From the NCBI RefSeq assembly GCF_016862435.1, contig NZ_BOMY01000001.1:1-64000 (forward strand): a DNA stretch of 64,000 nucleotides. The letters are read 5' to 3'. Under the pieces are notes generated by a model that was not told the origin of the DNA, made no database searches, and was given only the letters and a program-made list of their open reading frames with translations. Positions 8,548-16,088 of the stretch are shown here, in pieces. The first letter of the stretch is position 1; each line of letters begins with the position of its first letter. Both the position numbers and the translations under genes were made by a program. Source of the stretch: Paractinoplanes tereljensis. Lineage in GTDB: Bacteria > Actinomycetota > Actinomycetes > Mycobacteriales > Micromonosporaceae.

Positions 8548-9819
8548 GTGACTGCCCTCATCCGACGCGACCCGCTGCGCTCCCTCCGGCTGCTGTTCCT
8601 GGCCGCGATGGTGCTGGTCGGCGGCATCTCCCTGAGCCAGGCCGCGCTGACGCACGCGTCCGGCAGCGCCATGTTGACAGCCGCGGCGGTGCTGGGCGCG
8701 GTCTTCCTGCTGCGGGTGGCGGAGTTCCGGCGTGGTGCGCTGGTTCCGCCGGCGGTGGATCTGCTGGAGCTGGCGGCCGTCGGAGTGATGCTGTTCCACG
8801 TGCGGGAGCCGGACCCGGTGGTCGGCCCGATCTACTTCGTGCTGCTGTTCCGGGGTGCGACCGGCCGGTTGTCGAGGTTGCTGCCGATGATCGCCGGCTA
8901 CATCGCGGTGTGCCTGATCGGGTTCTCGGCCGCCGGCGTGCAGCTGATGCCGGGCACGTACATCGGCATGCTGATCACCCCGATGCTGATGTACGGCATG
9001 CGGATGGTCCTGATGCAGATGCAGAGCGAGGCGCAGCGCCACGAACGGTTGCTCGCCGACGTACTCAGCCGGATGCCGTTCCCGGTCGTGGTGACCAGCA
9101 CGGACGGCGAGGTGGTGCTGGCCAACCGGGCCGCGACCGAGCTGACCGGACCGCTCGGCGAGGTGCGGGCGACGTTCGCGGACGGCACGCCGGTGGATCT
9201 GCGCCGGCTGGTGCCGGGCGAGTCCGGTCTGGAGCTGCGGATCACCCGCGGCGACGGGCGGGTGGTGCAGGTGCTGGCCGACACGGTGCTGACCGCACAC
9301 GGGACGATCGTGGCACTGCAGGACGTGACCGCGCAGCGTGGTTACGAGCACCGGCTCGAGCACGCCGCCTATCACGACCCGCTGACCGGCCTGCCCAACC
9401 GGGCACTGCTGTGGCGGCGGTTCGCCGAGGCCGGCGACGGCCCGTACGCGGTGCTGCTCGTCGACCTGGACGGCTTCAAGGCGATCAACGACACGTACGG
9501 GCACCTGGCCGGCGACGAACTGCTGTGCCGGGTCGCGGAGCGGCTGCGGAACGTGTGCGGCCCGGACGCGACGGTGGCCCGGCTGGGCGGCGACGAGTTC
9601 GCCGCGCTGCTGCCGGACACCGAGGCCGAGCGGGCCGCGACGGTGGCGGCCGAGGTGCGCCGCTGCTTCGACTGGGAGATCCCGCTGTCCACCGGCCCGG
9701 TGCGGGTGGGCGGCAGCGTCGGCTCGGCCCTGGGCGGCCCGGGCCTCTCCCCCGACGCGGTGCTGGCCGAGGCCGACGCCGCGATGTACGCCGAGAAGCA
9801 CAGCCGGGTCAGTAAGTAG
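8548..9819 (+). CDS. membrane-bound diguanylate cyclase (GGDEF)
   Basis: Predicted to make cyclic di-GMP from two GTP. The 423-residue protein has about five membrane helices in residues 10-155, a PAS-like segment (about 165-265) and a GGDEF domain (about 270-420). The active-site motif GGDEF is intact at residues 347-351. The LVDLDGFKAINDTYGH metal-binding segment is present. No RxxD inhibitory site is seen five residues before GGDEF, so product inhibition may be absent. The GTG start at 8548 gives a basic N-terminus leading into the first helix. The gene follows the permease pair by 63 bp and its 3' end overlaps the convergent kinase gene by 11 bp. Confidence 0.9.
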   Translation: MTALIRRDPLRSLRLLFLAAMVLVGGISLSQAALTHASGSAMLTAAAVLGAVFLLRVAEFRRGALVPPAVDLLELAAVGVMLFHVREPDPVVGPIYFVLLFRGATGRLSRLLPMIAGYIAVCLIGFSAAGVQLMPGTYIGMLITPMLMYGMRMVLMQMQSEAQRHERLLADVLSRMPFPVVVTSTDGEVVLANRAATELTGPLGEVRATFADGTPVDLRRLVPGESGLELRITRGDGRVVQVLADTVLTAHGTIVALQDVTAQRGYEHRLEHAAYHDPLTGLPNRALLWRRFAEAGDGPYAVLLVDLDGFKAINDTYGHLAGDELLCRVAERLRNVCGPDATVARLGGDEFAALLPDTEAERAATVAAEVRRCFDWEIPLSTGPVRVGGSVGSALGGPGLSPDAVLAEADAAMYAEKHSRVSK

Positions 9820-10468
9820 GCGCCGCCTTGTAGGGCGGGAGGTGCAGGGCCTCGCGAATTGACGCCTGGACCTCCTCGGCCGGCGGGCGCGCGTCGATGT
9901 CGTGCACGTACTCCTTGCGGCGGAACAACGCCAGGACCGGGCGGGTCTTCTCGTTGTAGTCGTGCAGCCGGGCCTCGAGCGCCTCCGGGGTGTCGTCCTC
10001 CCGGGTGATCAGCTGGTGGCCGCAGATGTCGCAGCTACCCGCCTCCTTGGGGCGGTCGGCGATCAGGTTGTAGTCCATCCCGCAGTTCGGGCAGAGCCGG
10101 CGGCTGAGCACCCGGCGGCGCACCTCGTCTTCCGGCAGTTCGAGATGGATGACCCCGTCGATGTCGTAGCTCTCCATGAAGAACTCGGCCTGCCGGTCGT
10201 TGCGCGGGAAGCCGTCGATGACGAAGCCGTAGTTCCAGTCGTGCTGGTCGAGCCGCTCGCGCACCACCGACTCGACCAGGTCGTCGCCGACCAGCTCGCC
10301 GGCGTTCATGATGCGGCGCACCTGGGCGCCGAGCTTGGTGTGCTTCTTCACGTGCCAGCGGAAGATGTCGCCGACCGAGATGTGCACCAGGCCGAGGTCG
10401 TCGCAGAGAAGCTCGCTCTGGGTGCCCTTGCCACTGCCCTGAACACCCATGATCACGTACTTGCGCAT
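9809..10468 (-). CDS. adenylate kinase-like nucleoside monophosphate kinase with Cys4 lid
   Basis: Predicted cytoplasmic kinase that phosphorylates a nucleoside monophosphate with ATP. The P-loop GVQGSGKGTQ is at residues 8-17, the NMP-binding FVIDGFPRN is at 82-90, and a zinc-type lid has four cysteines (C126, C129, C146, C149). At 219 residues it matches adenylate kinase length. ATG at 10468 was chosen over an upstream start because the conserved MRKYVIMGVQGSGKG begins here. It is probably a second, non-ribosomal-cluster adenylate kinase, because the usual adk sits with secY; that copy would be elsewhere. The gene follows the upstream unknown gene by 13 bp on the same strand. Confidence 0.85.
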   Translation of the reverse strand: MRKYVIMGVQGSGKGTQSELLCDDLGLVHISVGDIFRWHVKKHTKLGAQVRRIMNAGELVGDDLVESVVRERLDQHDWNYGFVIDGFPRNDRQAEFFMESYDIDGVIHLELPEDEVRRRVLSRRLCPNCGMDYNLIADRPKEAGSCDICGHQLITREDDTPEALEARLHDYNEKTRPVLALFRRKEYVHDIDARPPAEEVQASIREALHLPPYKAAPTY

Positions 10469-10481
10469 CGGTTGGCCTCTC

Positions 10482-11057
10482 TCAGTCGGTCGCGCCGAGC
10501 CGCAGTGCACCGGACGCGGGGCGCCCGGTCAACGTAGTGGGGTCGATGCTCCAGGCATCGGCCACCCGGAACACGTCCCGCTCACTGATCAGAACGGTCG
10601 CGTCCTCGTCCAGTTCCGCGGGCAGACCGGCGTCGCGTTCGGCCGGGCCGGGCTCGCCGAACCAGGACGTCACCTCGCCGCTCTGCCCTACATAACCGAA
10701 CGAGCGGATCAGCTCGCCGTCGACGGCCCGCTGCCAGCGATGCAGTTCGGTCACCCGATGGGTGGCGAAGAACTGCACCTCGGTGTGCAACTCGGCGGAG
10801 AGCGCGATCACATCAATGGATTCTGCGATGAACCGGCGGCCGACCGCCAGGGTCCATCGGGTGTCCCGGGCGCCGGGAAGTGGCGGGGTCACCGCCACCC
10901 GGTCGTCGGTCAGGTGCGCGACGTCGATGCCCTCGCGCCACGGCACCGGGCCGAGATCGCGCAGGCCCAGCGCCTTGAGGACGGCGGACGCGTCGTCACC
11001 GGCCACCGCCAGCCACGCCTGTTTCCCGCCGAAGCCCACCATCACGTCGTTGCCCAT
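10482..11057 (-). CDS. conserved hypothetical protein
   Basis: I do not recognise this family. The 191-residue protein is soluble, without signal peptide or membrane helices. It contains an aromatic-rich central part (FFATHRVTELHRWQRAVDG, then IRSFGYVGQSGEV and TSWFGEPG). This resembles a repeated-sheet domain seen in many uncharacterised actinomycete proteins. Coding-like composition, an in-frame ATG and close spacing (13 bp to the kinase downstream, 38 bp to the MazF-like gene upstream) support it as a real operon member. A role linked to nucleotide metabolism is possible only by neighbourhood. Confidence 0.7.
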   Translation of the reverse strand: MGNDVMVGFGGKQAWLAVAGDDASAVLKALGLRDLGPVPWREGIDVAHLTDDRVAVTPPLPGARDTRWTLAVGRRFIAESIDVIALSAELHTEVQFFATHRVTELHRWQRAVDGELIRSFGYVGQSGEVTSWFGEPGPAERDAGLPAELDEDATVLISERDVFRVADAWSIDPTTLTGRPASGALRLGATD

Positions 11058-11095
11058 GCGCCAACGCTATCCGGAATGCGCGGCGACCTGTCCGG

Positions 11096-11557
11096 TCAGG
11101 CCCAGCCGTACTCCTTGCGCAGCTTTCCCGCGACCTGGTCGAAGCGCCCCCGGTCGAGGATCGCGCCCTCCCGGCGAATGCCGGTGTGGTCGACCTCGAT
11201 CACCCGGTCCAGACGCACCCAGCTCGGCCGGGACTCGCGGTCCCAGGAGCCCGGGCCGAGCCCGAACCAGTTGTGCTGGCCGTCGCGCTCATTCTGGCTG
11301 GACAGCATCAGCCCGAGCACCCGGCGCCCCTTGCGCCCGACGACCAGGACCGGCCGGTCCTTGCCCTGCGACGCATCCTCCTCGTAGGGCACCCAGGTCC
11401 AGACGACCTCGCCCGGGTCGGCGTCACCGTCGAGGTTCGGTGAGTACTCCAGGTGGCGGCCGCTCGGCTTCTCCTGCTTGACGGCGGGCGGCTTGGCCGG
11501 GGTGAGCTTCCGGAACAGTGCGGTCAGAATCTTGGACACCGCAGCACGGTAGTTCAT
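11096..11557 (-). CDS. PemK/MazF-like protein without an adjacent antitoxin
   Basis: Residues about 50-150 of this 153-residue protein look like a PemK/MazF fold. It has PGEVVWTWVPYEE near the start, the core strand KDRPVLVVGRK, a LMLSSQ segment and a C-terminal RPSWVRLDRVIEVD strand. True MazF proteins cleave mRNA and are held by a small antitoxin. No antitoxin-sized gene lies next to this one, and an N-terminal extension of about 45 residues is unusual. It may be a domesticated member with another role. Its ATG overlaps the out-of-frame end of the upstream glycosidase (ATGA), which suggests the two were once translationally coupled. Confidence 0.65.
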   Translation of the reverse strand: MNYRAAVSKILTALFRKLTPAKPPAVKQEKPSGRHLEYSPNLDGDADPGEVVWTWVPYEEDASQGKDRPVLVVGRKGRRVLGLMLSSQNERDGQHNWFGLGPGSWDRESRPSWVRLDRVIEVDHTGIRREGAILDRGRFDQVAGKLRKEYGWA

Positions 11558-11732
11558 CGCGGTTCGGTGTGGGTGGCCCAGGGCTCTCCGACGGTGTTAC
11601 ACAGAACGACATTGCGGTCGTCCTGCATGAACAGCGTCGAACTGCCCGTACCCCAGGTGCCCGACGCCCAGATCGGCTGGTCGTACCGGTCGTACACGAC
11701 CAGGTTGCCGTCGGGCTGGTTGAACAGGCGGG
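11554..11732 (-). pseudogene. out-of-frame remainder of the glycosidase lectin domain
   Basis: Read one base out of the glycosidase frame, this stretch encodes YRLFNQPDGNLVVYD, then RYDQPIWASGTWGTG and FMQDDRNVVLCN. It stops at TGA 11556-11554, inside the ATGA that starts the MazF-like gene. These are classic beta-prism repeats of bulb lectins (QxDGNxVxY pattern) and continue the domain begun in frame upstream. The restored gene would end exactly at the coupling overlap with the next gene. That strongly suggests the shift is recent or a sequencing error rather than the natural end. Confidence 0.75.
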
Positions 11733-13003
11733 TAGCCGGTGCTGGTGCGGGTCTCCCAGATGGTGGTGCCGGCGGCGTCCAGCACCACGTTGCCGTCGGC
11801 CCGCATCTCGAACGTGAACCGGCCGTCGCTCGAGGTCAGGCGCATCCCGCGGAACAGGGTGCGGCCGGTCGGCAGCTCATTGCCCCACTGCTGATCGAGC
11901 AGGGCCGCGCGCACGTCGCTGTAGGCCGGTTCCTTCGGAAGGCCGGCGACGTCCCGCAGACCGAAGTGGCACTCGGCCGGCTTCTCGGGACAGATGCTCG
12001 TATCCTGGAAGGAGTAGATGAACATCGGGCCGGCGAAGTCGAAGTCGTGCCACATCCGCACACCCATCTCCAGGGCGTCCCGGACCGTCTCCGGACTCGC
12101 CGGAACATTCACCTCCGCCGACGGGAACCCGTACTCGGTGGCCCAGATCTTCTTCGCCGAGTCGCCGTGCTGTTCCATCACGGCGCGCAGCGCGGCGAGG
12201 CCGCTGCACGGCACGTCACCCGGCGGCCCGAAGTTCGAATACCACCGCGGCCAGCCGCCGGCGCACGAGTAGGGCGCGTACACCGGCAGGTGGGCGCTGC
12301 TCCATTCCGGGTACGGGTGGTCGGCCACCGCGTCGAAGTCCGCACCGTAGCCGTGCTGGTAGGCCCACTCCAGCCAGTCGGCCGGCTCGTCGTCGCCGGC
12401 CCCGCCCGCCGACCCACCGGCCACCACCACGCAGGCCGGGCAGCCCACGCGAATCTCCTGGTGGGCGATCCGCACCAGTTCCCAGTAGCGCTGCTTGCGG
12501 GTCTCCGGCCGGTTGTCGCCGTAGTTACCGAAGGCCAAGATATTCGGTTCGTTCCACACCTCGTACGCCTGCACCTTCGGCCCGAAGTGCGCGACCGACG
12601 CGGCGACGATGGCCCGCCAGGCGTTGTCGTCGGTCGGGAACCACGTGATGTCGTCGGGGTGACCGTTCGCCCACGGCGCCGAGTAGGTCAAGATCAACAG
12701 AACCCGAACACCCTTGGCGTACGCCGCGTTCACCTGCGCGTCGATGCCGGTCCAATCCAGCGGACCGCCCGCGGTCGGCTGCACCCGGTCCCAGTCGAGG
12801 CCGGCCCGGATGATCGGCTTGGTACCGCCCAGGTAGTCGACCATGTCGCCGATGCGTTCCGGCTTACCGGCCGCCGAGCCACCGTCGTTGAAACCAATAT
12901 CAAAGGCCGAGAAGGTGTACGGCTGATCGGCCGCGAAAACCGGTGTCACCAGCCCCGCCACCACCGTCACCACGGCCAACAGACACGCCAAGAACCCGCG
13001 CAA
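11597..13003 (-). CDS. secreted clan-A glycoside hydrolase, lectin tail broken by a frameshift
   Basis: Predicted exported glycosidase of 468 residues. A signal peptide spans about 1-24 (cleavage near VFAADQ). The TIM-barrel catalytic domain covers about 28-375. The acid/base residue is E152 in WNEPN and the nucleophile is probably E290 in ATEYGF, as in GH39/GH5-type enzymes. The substrate is unknown. From about residue 385 a bulb-type lectin domain begins (RADGNVVLDAAGT), but after residue 424 the sequence turns into Arg/Pro-rich nonsense. Dropping one G from the GGG at 11730-11732 restores a normal lectin repeat. The protein as encoded therefore lacks an intact sugar-binding tail unless the extra base is an error. 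Confidence 0.8.
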   Translation of the reverse strand: MRGFLACLLAVVTVVAGLVTPVFAADQPYTFSAFDIGFNDGGSAAGKPERIGDMVDYLGGTKPIIRAGLDWDRVQPTAGGPLDWTGIDAQVNAAYAKGVRVLLILTYSAPWANGHPDDITWFPTDDNAWRAIVAASVAHFGPKVQAYEVWNEPNILAFGNYGDNRPETRKQRYWELVRIAHQEIRVGCPACVVVAGGSAGGAGDDEPADWLEWAYQHGYGADFDAVADHPYPEWSSAHLPVYAPYSCAGGWPRWYSNFGPPGDVPCSGLAALRAVMEQHGDSAKKIWATEYGFPSAEVNVPASPETVRDALEMGVRMWHDFDFAGPMFIYSFQDTSICPEKPAECHFGLRDVAGLPKEPAYSDVRAALLDQQWGNELPTGRTLFRGMRLTSSDGRFTFEMRADGNVVLDAAGTTIWETRTSTGYPPVQPARRQPGRVRPVRPADLGVGHLGYGQFDAVHAGRPQCRSV

Positions 13004-13068
13004 GACTCAGCCCCCGTATAGCTGACGATCAACGCCTCGGGCAGCGTAACGCCCTCTAGGCTCGTCGG

Positions 13069-13659
13069 GTGACCCCGAACATCGACGCGTGGCAGGCTTG
13101 GCATCCGAGCGTCGTCGCCGCCCGGCTGGCCGGCGTGGCGACGCCCTGGTACGTGGCCGGCGGCTGGGCGGTCGACCTGCATCTGGGCCGGGTGACCAGG
13201 GAGCACGAGGACCTGGAGATAGGCATCCCCCGGTCCCAGTTCGCCGAGATCGCCGGCCGTTTCCCGGAGCTGGCCTTCTACGTGGCCGGCAGCGGCCGGG
13301 TGATCCCGGCCGTCCCCTCAGCGATGGACGCCGAGCACCAGACCTGGGCACTGGACCCGGCCGCCGAGCTGTGGCGCTTCGACGTGATGCGCGAGCCCCA
13401 CGACGGCGACACCTGGATCGCCCGACGCCATCCGAGCCTGCGTCGCCCGTACCGCGAAATCGTGCTGACCAGCCGCGACGGCATCCCCTACCTGAGCCCC
13501 GACGTGGTCCTGCTCTTCAAGGCGAGATACGGCCGCCCAAAGGACGAGGCCGACTACGCGGTGCTGGCCCCGGCCCTGACCCCGGCCCAGCGCACCTGGC
13601 TGGACGCCGCTCTGGACCTGGTCCACCCCGGCCACCCTTGGCAAACCCGAGATCGCTAA
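13069..13659 (+). CDS. nucleotidyltransferase of the ANT(2'')-like (aminoglycoside adenylyltransferase) fold
   Basis: This 196-residue cytoplasmic protein has the family core GGWAVDLHLGRVTREHEDLE at about 24-43. Here GGWAVD supplies the nucleotide-binding turn, and the HxDxE-like HEDLEI supplies metal ligands. The later RFDVMREP and SPDVVLLFKARYGRPKDEAD segments also match. Relatives attach a nucleotide to aminoglycosides or lincosamides, but many chromosomal homologues have unknown substrates. Resistance is therefore only possible, not shown. The start is GTG at 13069, 65 bp from the divergent glycosidase. The gene is monocistronic, with the opposite-strand PadR unit downstream. Confidence 0.75.
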   Translation: MTPNIDAWQAWHPSVVAARLAGVATPWYVAGGWAVDLHLGRVTREHEDLEIGIPRSQFAEIAGRFPELAFYVAGSGRVIPAVPSAMDAEHQTWALDPAAELWRFDVMREPHDGDTWIARRHPSLRRPYREIVLTSRDGIPYLSPDVVLLFKARYGRPKDEADYAVLAPALTPAQRTWLDAALDLVHPGHPWQTRDR

Positions 13660-13842
13660 CGCTGAGCGACAAACATGCGCCCTTTACGGGTACGCGGCCA
13701 GGAGCCCACAACCGCAGCCACACCCGACCCGCCGCGCAGCGCGATCCCCTGCAACAACCGCGCGTGCCGCGACTCTCGCGCGACATGCCCCGAATCCCGC
13801 CCGTGCCGGGCGGGCCTCCCGCACCGAGAACAGCCGCCGAGA

Positions 13843-14817
13843 CTACCCAGCCCGGACCGCCAGCCGATGCCGTGCCACGATCGTGGCGGTGACGATGGCG
13901 AGCAGGCCGGCGACCGTGCAGATCAGCGTGAGGGTCGTGGTCGCACCGTGCGAGCTGTCCGTACTCCGCGGGTCCGGTGAGCCGTGCGGGTAAGTCAGTA
14001 CCGCGTACGCCGCGAGGTAGAACTGGTAGGCCGGCAGCGTGGCAGCGGCGAGACCGGCCGCGACCAGGCCCGTCGCGAGCCGACGGCGGGCGAGCGCGGC
14101 CACCAGCAGCCAGCCGGCGAGCAGGCCGGCGATGGTCCCGGCGACGGTTAGCGGCCGTATCACGGCAGGCTCGACCGGCCACATCCTGATGTTGTAGCTG
14201 GCCGCGTCGGTGAAGGGGGAGCCGGTGAAGACCCGGGCATCGCCGTACAACTTCAGCCCGCCGCGGGTCGCTGTCCAGATGCCGTACTGGATCGGGACGC
14301 TGACGGTCATGTCTTCGCGGGGGATGACGCGGCCTTCGCTCTCCCGCAAGGACGTGATCCGCCACCCGGTGCCGGTCAGCGCGTCGCGGATCCGGGAGGC
14401 CGACCAGCCCGCGGTGCCATCGACCTGGACCGCGACGCTCGGTCCCTGCTGCCCGGACGTCTCGTGGTAGAGGGGGGCGTCGCCGGGTATCCCGGTGAGG
14501 GTGGCGTTGAGGGCCTGCGCCTCCCGGTCGGACGGGATGGCAGCGGCCGTCCGCCAGGCAATCCAGGTGCCGGCCGCGGCGCCCAAGCCACCCAGCACGG
14601 CAGCGGCGAGCAGGGCGGCCACCCAAGCGAGGGGACGCCGGGCGGGCAGCTTGAAGCGTTGCCCGAGGCCGGAGAGAATCAGGTGGAGGCCGGGCCGGTG
14701 GCCGTCTTCGGCCATGTCCAACAGGGTGGTGAGGATCTCGGTGCCGCGGTGGTCGCGGTAGGAGCGAGGGTAGGCCCAGAGCAGACGCCGGTAGTGCCGT
14801 TCGGTGCGGGTGGTCAC
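13843..14817 (-). CDS. membrane protein coupled to a PadR regulator
   Basis: I recognise only the setting and layout. The 324-residue protein has a basic N-terminal segment (RLLWAYPRSYRDHRGTEIL) of the kind seen in HAAS-type proteins that partner PadR regulators. After it come a membrane helix (about 63-90), an extracytoplasmic domain (about 95-215) and three or four C-terminal helices (about 220-315). It may act as a membrane sensor or anti-regulator, or be the target of the regulator; this is inference. Its GTG start overlaps the PadR stop by 4 bp, so the two are co-translated. Confidence 0.75.
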   Translation of the reverse strand: MTTRTERHYRRLLWAYPRSYRDHRGTEILTTLLDMAEDGHRPGLHLILSGLGQRFKLPARRPLAWVAALLAAAVLGGLGAAAGTWIAWRTAAAIPSDREAQALNATLTGIPGDAPLYHETSGQQGPSVAVQVDGTAGWSASRIRDALTGTGWRITSLRESEGRVIPREDMTVSVPIQYGIWTATRGGLKLYGDARVFTGSPFTDAASYNIRMWPVEPAVIRPLTVAGTIAGLLAGWLLVAALARRRLATGLVAAGLAAATLPAYQFYLAAYAVLTYPHGSPDPRSTDSSHGATTTLTLICTVAGLLAIVTATIVARHRLAVRAG

Positions 14818-15134
14818 AGCGCACCCCCGAACGCGAGGCGTAGCCGGACGGCGGCCGCGTCGGCGTTGCGCCGTAGCCGCTGCACCTGCGCTGTCAGGGC
14901 CGCGGCCCCGGACGCGGTGAGCCGGTAGTAGCGCCGCAGCCGCCCGTCGACCGCTTCCTCGTGGTCGATCTCGACGAGGCCCTGCTCGGTGAGCCGGTCG
15001 AGCGCGCCGTACAGGGTGCCGGGCCGCAGCACGACCTCCCCTTGGGACAGCTGCTCGACGGCACGGATCACGCCGTACCCATGGGTGGGCTCGGCCGCGA
15101 GAGCGGTGAGGATCAGAAACGTCGGCTCCTGCAT
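14814..15134 (-). CDS. PadR-family transcriptional regulator
   Basis: This 106-residue winged-helix repressor begins with the typical PadR opening FLILTALAAEPTHGYGVI. It continues through the recognition helix region (LRPGTLYGALDRLTEQGLVE) and the wing RRYYRLTASGAAAL, then ends in a short dimerisation helix. PadR repressors of this size sense small molecules or envelope stress and usually control the adjacent membrane gene and themselves. A perfect 7-3-7 inverted repeat sits 28 bp upstream of the start and fits autoregulation. The stop overlaps the membrane-protein gene downstream. Confidence 0.92.
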   Translation of the reverse strand: MQEPTFLILTALAAEPTHGYGVIRAVEQLSQGEVVLRPGTLYGALDRLTEQGLVEIDHEEAVDGRLRRYYRLTASGAAALTAQVQRLRRNADAAAVRLRLAFGGAL

Positions 15135-15161
15135 GCCGGGGGACGCTACCTCAGCCGATAT

Positions 15162-15178
15162 ATAACGCCAAGCGTTAT
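15162..15178. promoter_or_regulatory. probable PadR operator
   Basis: ATAACGC-CAA-GCGTTAT is a perfect inverted repeat with 7-bp arms, just upstream of the padR-like gene. TATA precedes it and TGT follows. Its position suits binding across the promoter of the PadR/membrane-protein pair. The regulator assignment is inferred from closeness. Confidence 0.65.
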
Positions 15179-15400
15179 GTAGGACAAGCTGCGGGCACGC
15201 AGCGGCCAGCCTCGCCTACAGACCGAGCCCGGCCTGTTCACTCTCGCCCACCTTGTGGACATGCCGTTTGGGCCGCGCAGCAGTTCCACAAGATCTGGAC
15301 AAGGCTGCAGGAACACGCCGGGCACGGCATCGCTTAGCCGACAGACCCGGGTCGGGCTTGAATCCGAGCCGGCGGCAGCGTTGGCGGTGGGCGTTTGGGA
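15179..15400. other. intergenic stretch, no gene seen
   Basis: Between the PadR operator and repeat arm A I find no convincing reading frame; candidate frames are short and Arg-rich. The only notable content is the promoter side of the padR unit at the left end. The rest shows no recognisable element. Confidence 0.5.
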
Positions 15401-15524
15401 CGGGCCCGCCCGCAGCGGGCGCGCGGAGGGTGGGTCTCGCCTGGCGAAACTGAGTGCCACGGGACCTGTTGCTGCGCGTACTGGAAAAGGTTTTAGTTAT
15501 TGCGGTTGAAAGTGTCTGGCGCTA
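15401..15524 (-). repeat. 3'-end directional repeat, arm A
   Basis: Read on the minus strand this starts at the TAG stop of the membrane-protein gene (TAGCGCCAG). It passes through AACTAAAACCTTTTCCAG, GTACGCGCAGC, GTCCCGTGGCACTCAG and GCCAGGCGAGAC, and ends in the hairpin core CCCTCCGCGCGCCCGC/GCGGGCGGG. It matches both arms of the element at 19935-20135 and the arm at 47789-47900. The hairpin suggests a transcription terminator or RNA-stabilising structure at the 3' end of the mRNA. Confidence 0.8.
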
Positions 15525-16076
15525 GGCGAGGGGTAAGCCGGCCGACTGTGTGTGCGTCGGCTCGGGTGCTGCGTGGTGGGTCAGCACCGCGGCCGTCATG
15601 AACGTGCCGCCTACCGCCAGGGCGCCCAGGATGCCCAGTGAGATCTGCTGTTCGTGGTCGCGCTGGCGTTCGTAGTCCGACTCGTTGATCACCGTGGTAC
15701 GGCCGTTGTTCTCGATCACGTACTGGCCGTTGTGCATCTCGGCTCGGCCGTCCATCGACGCGAACGCCACCACCACCGACAGCCAGAAGCCGAAGAAGAT
15801 CACCCCGGCCAGCATCGCGGCCCAGTGCGGCACGTGCGGCGGCACCCACGAGGTCAGGCTCCAGCGGGCCCGCGGCCTGGTCGTGCGGTAGTACCAGCGG
15901 TTGCCCAGCACGCCGGCAATCACGCCGGGCACGGTCAGGGCGGCGGCTATGCCGACCGCGGCGGGGGTGGGCACGAGGCGCACGCCGGCCAGCAAACCGG
16001 CGATCAGCACGGCCGCCCAGAGCATGCCGGCCGAGCACATCGCGCTGAATACGACAAGCAACCGATGCGGGATCAT
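15522..16076 (-). CDS. hypothetical membrane protein
   Basis: I do not recognise the family. The 184-residue protein has about four membrane helices (about 5-30, 38-60, 84-108 and 145-168). Between the third and fourth is a hydrophilic part (MDGRAEMHNGQYVIENNGR) that would sit on one face of the membrane. ATG at 16076 is preferred to the TTG one codon earlier. The DNA-glycosylase stop lies 12 bp upstream on the same strand, so the pair is probably one transcript. The stop codon forms the first base triplet of repeat arm A. Confidence 0.6.
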   Translation of the reverse strand: MIPHRLLVVFSAMCSAGMLWAAVLIAGLLAGVRLVPTPAAVGIAAALTVPGVIAGVLGNRWYYRTTRPRARWSLTSWVPPHVPHWAAMLAGVIFFGFWLSVVVAFASMDGRAEMHNGQYVIENNGRTTVINESDYERQRDHEQQISLGILGALAVGGTFMTAAVLTHHAAPEPTHTQSAGLPLA

Positions 16077-16088
16077 CAAGTCTGGACG

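Noticed and set aside
7444..9801. 785-codon open frame on the minus strand
   Set aside because: It is antisense to the second permease and the diguanylate cyclase, is His/Gln/Gly-rich in the way of high-GC shadow frames, and has no recognisable domain.
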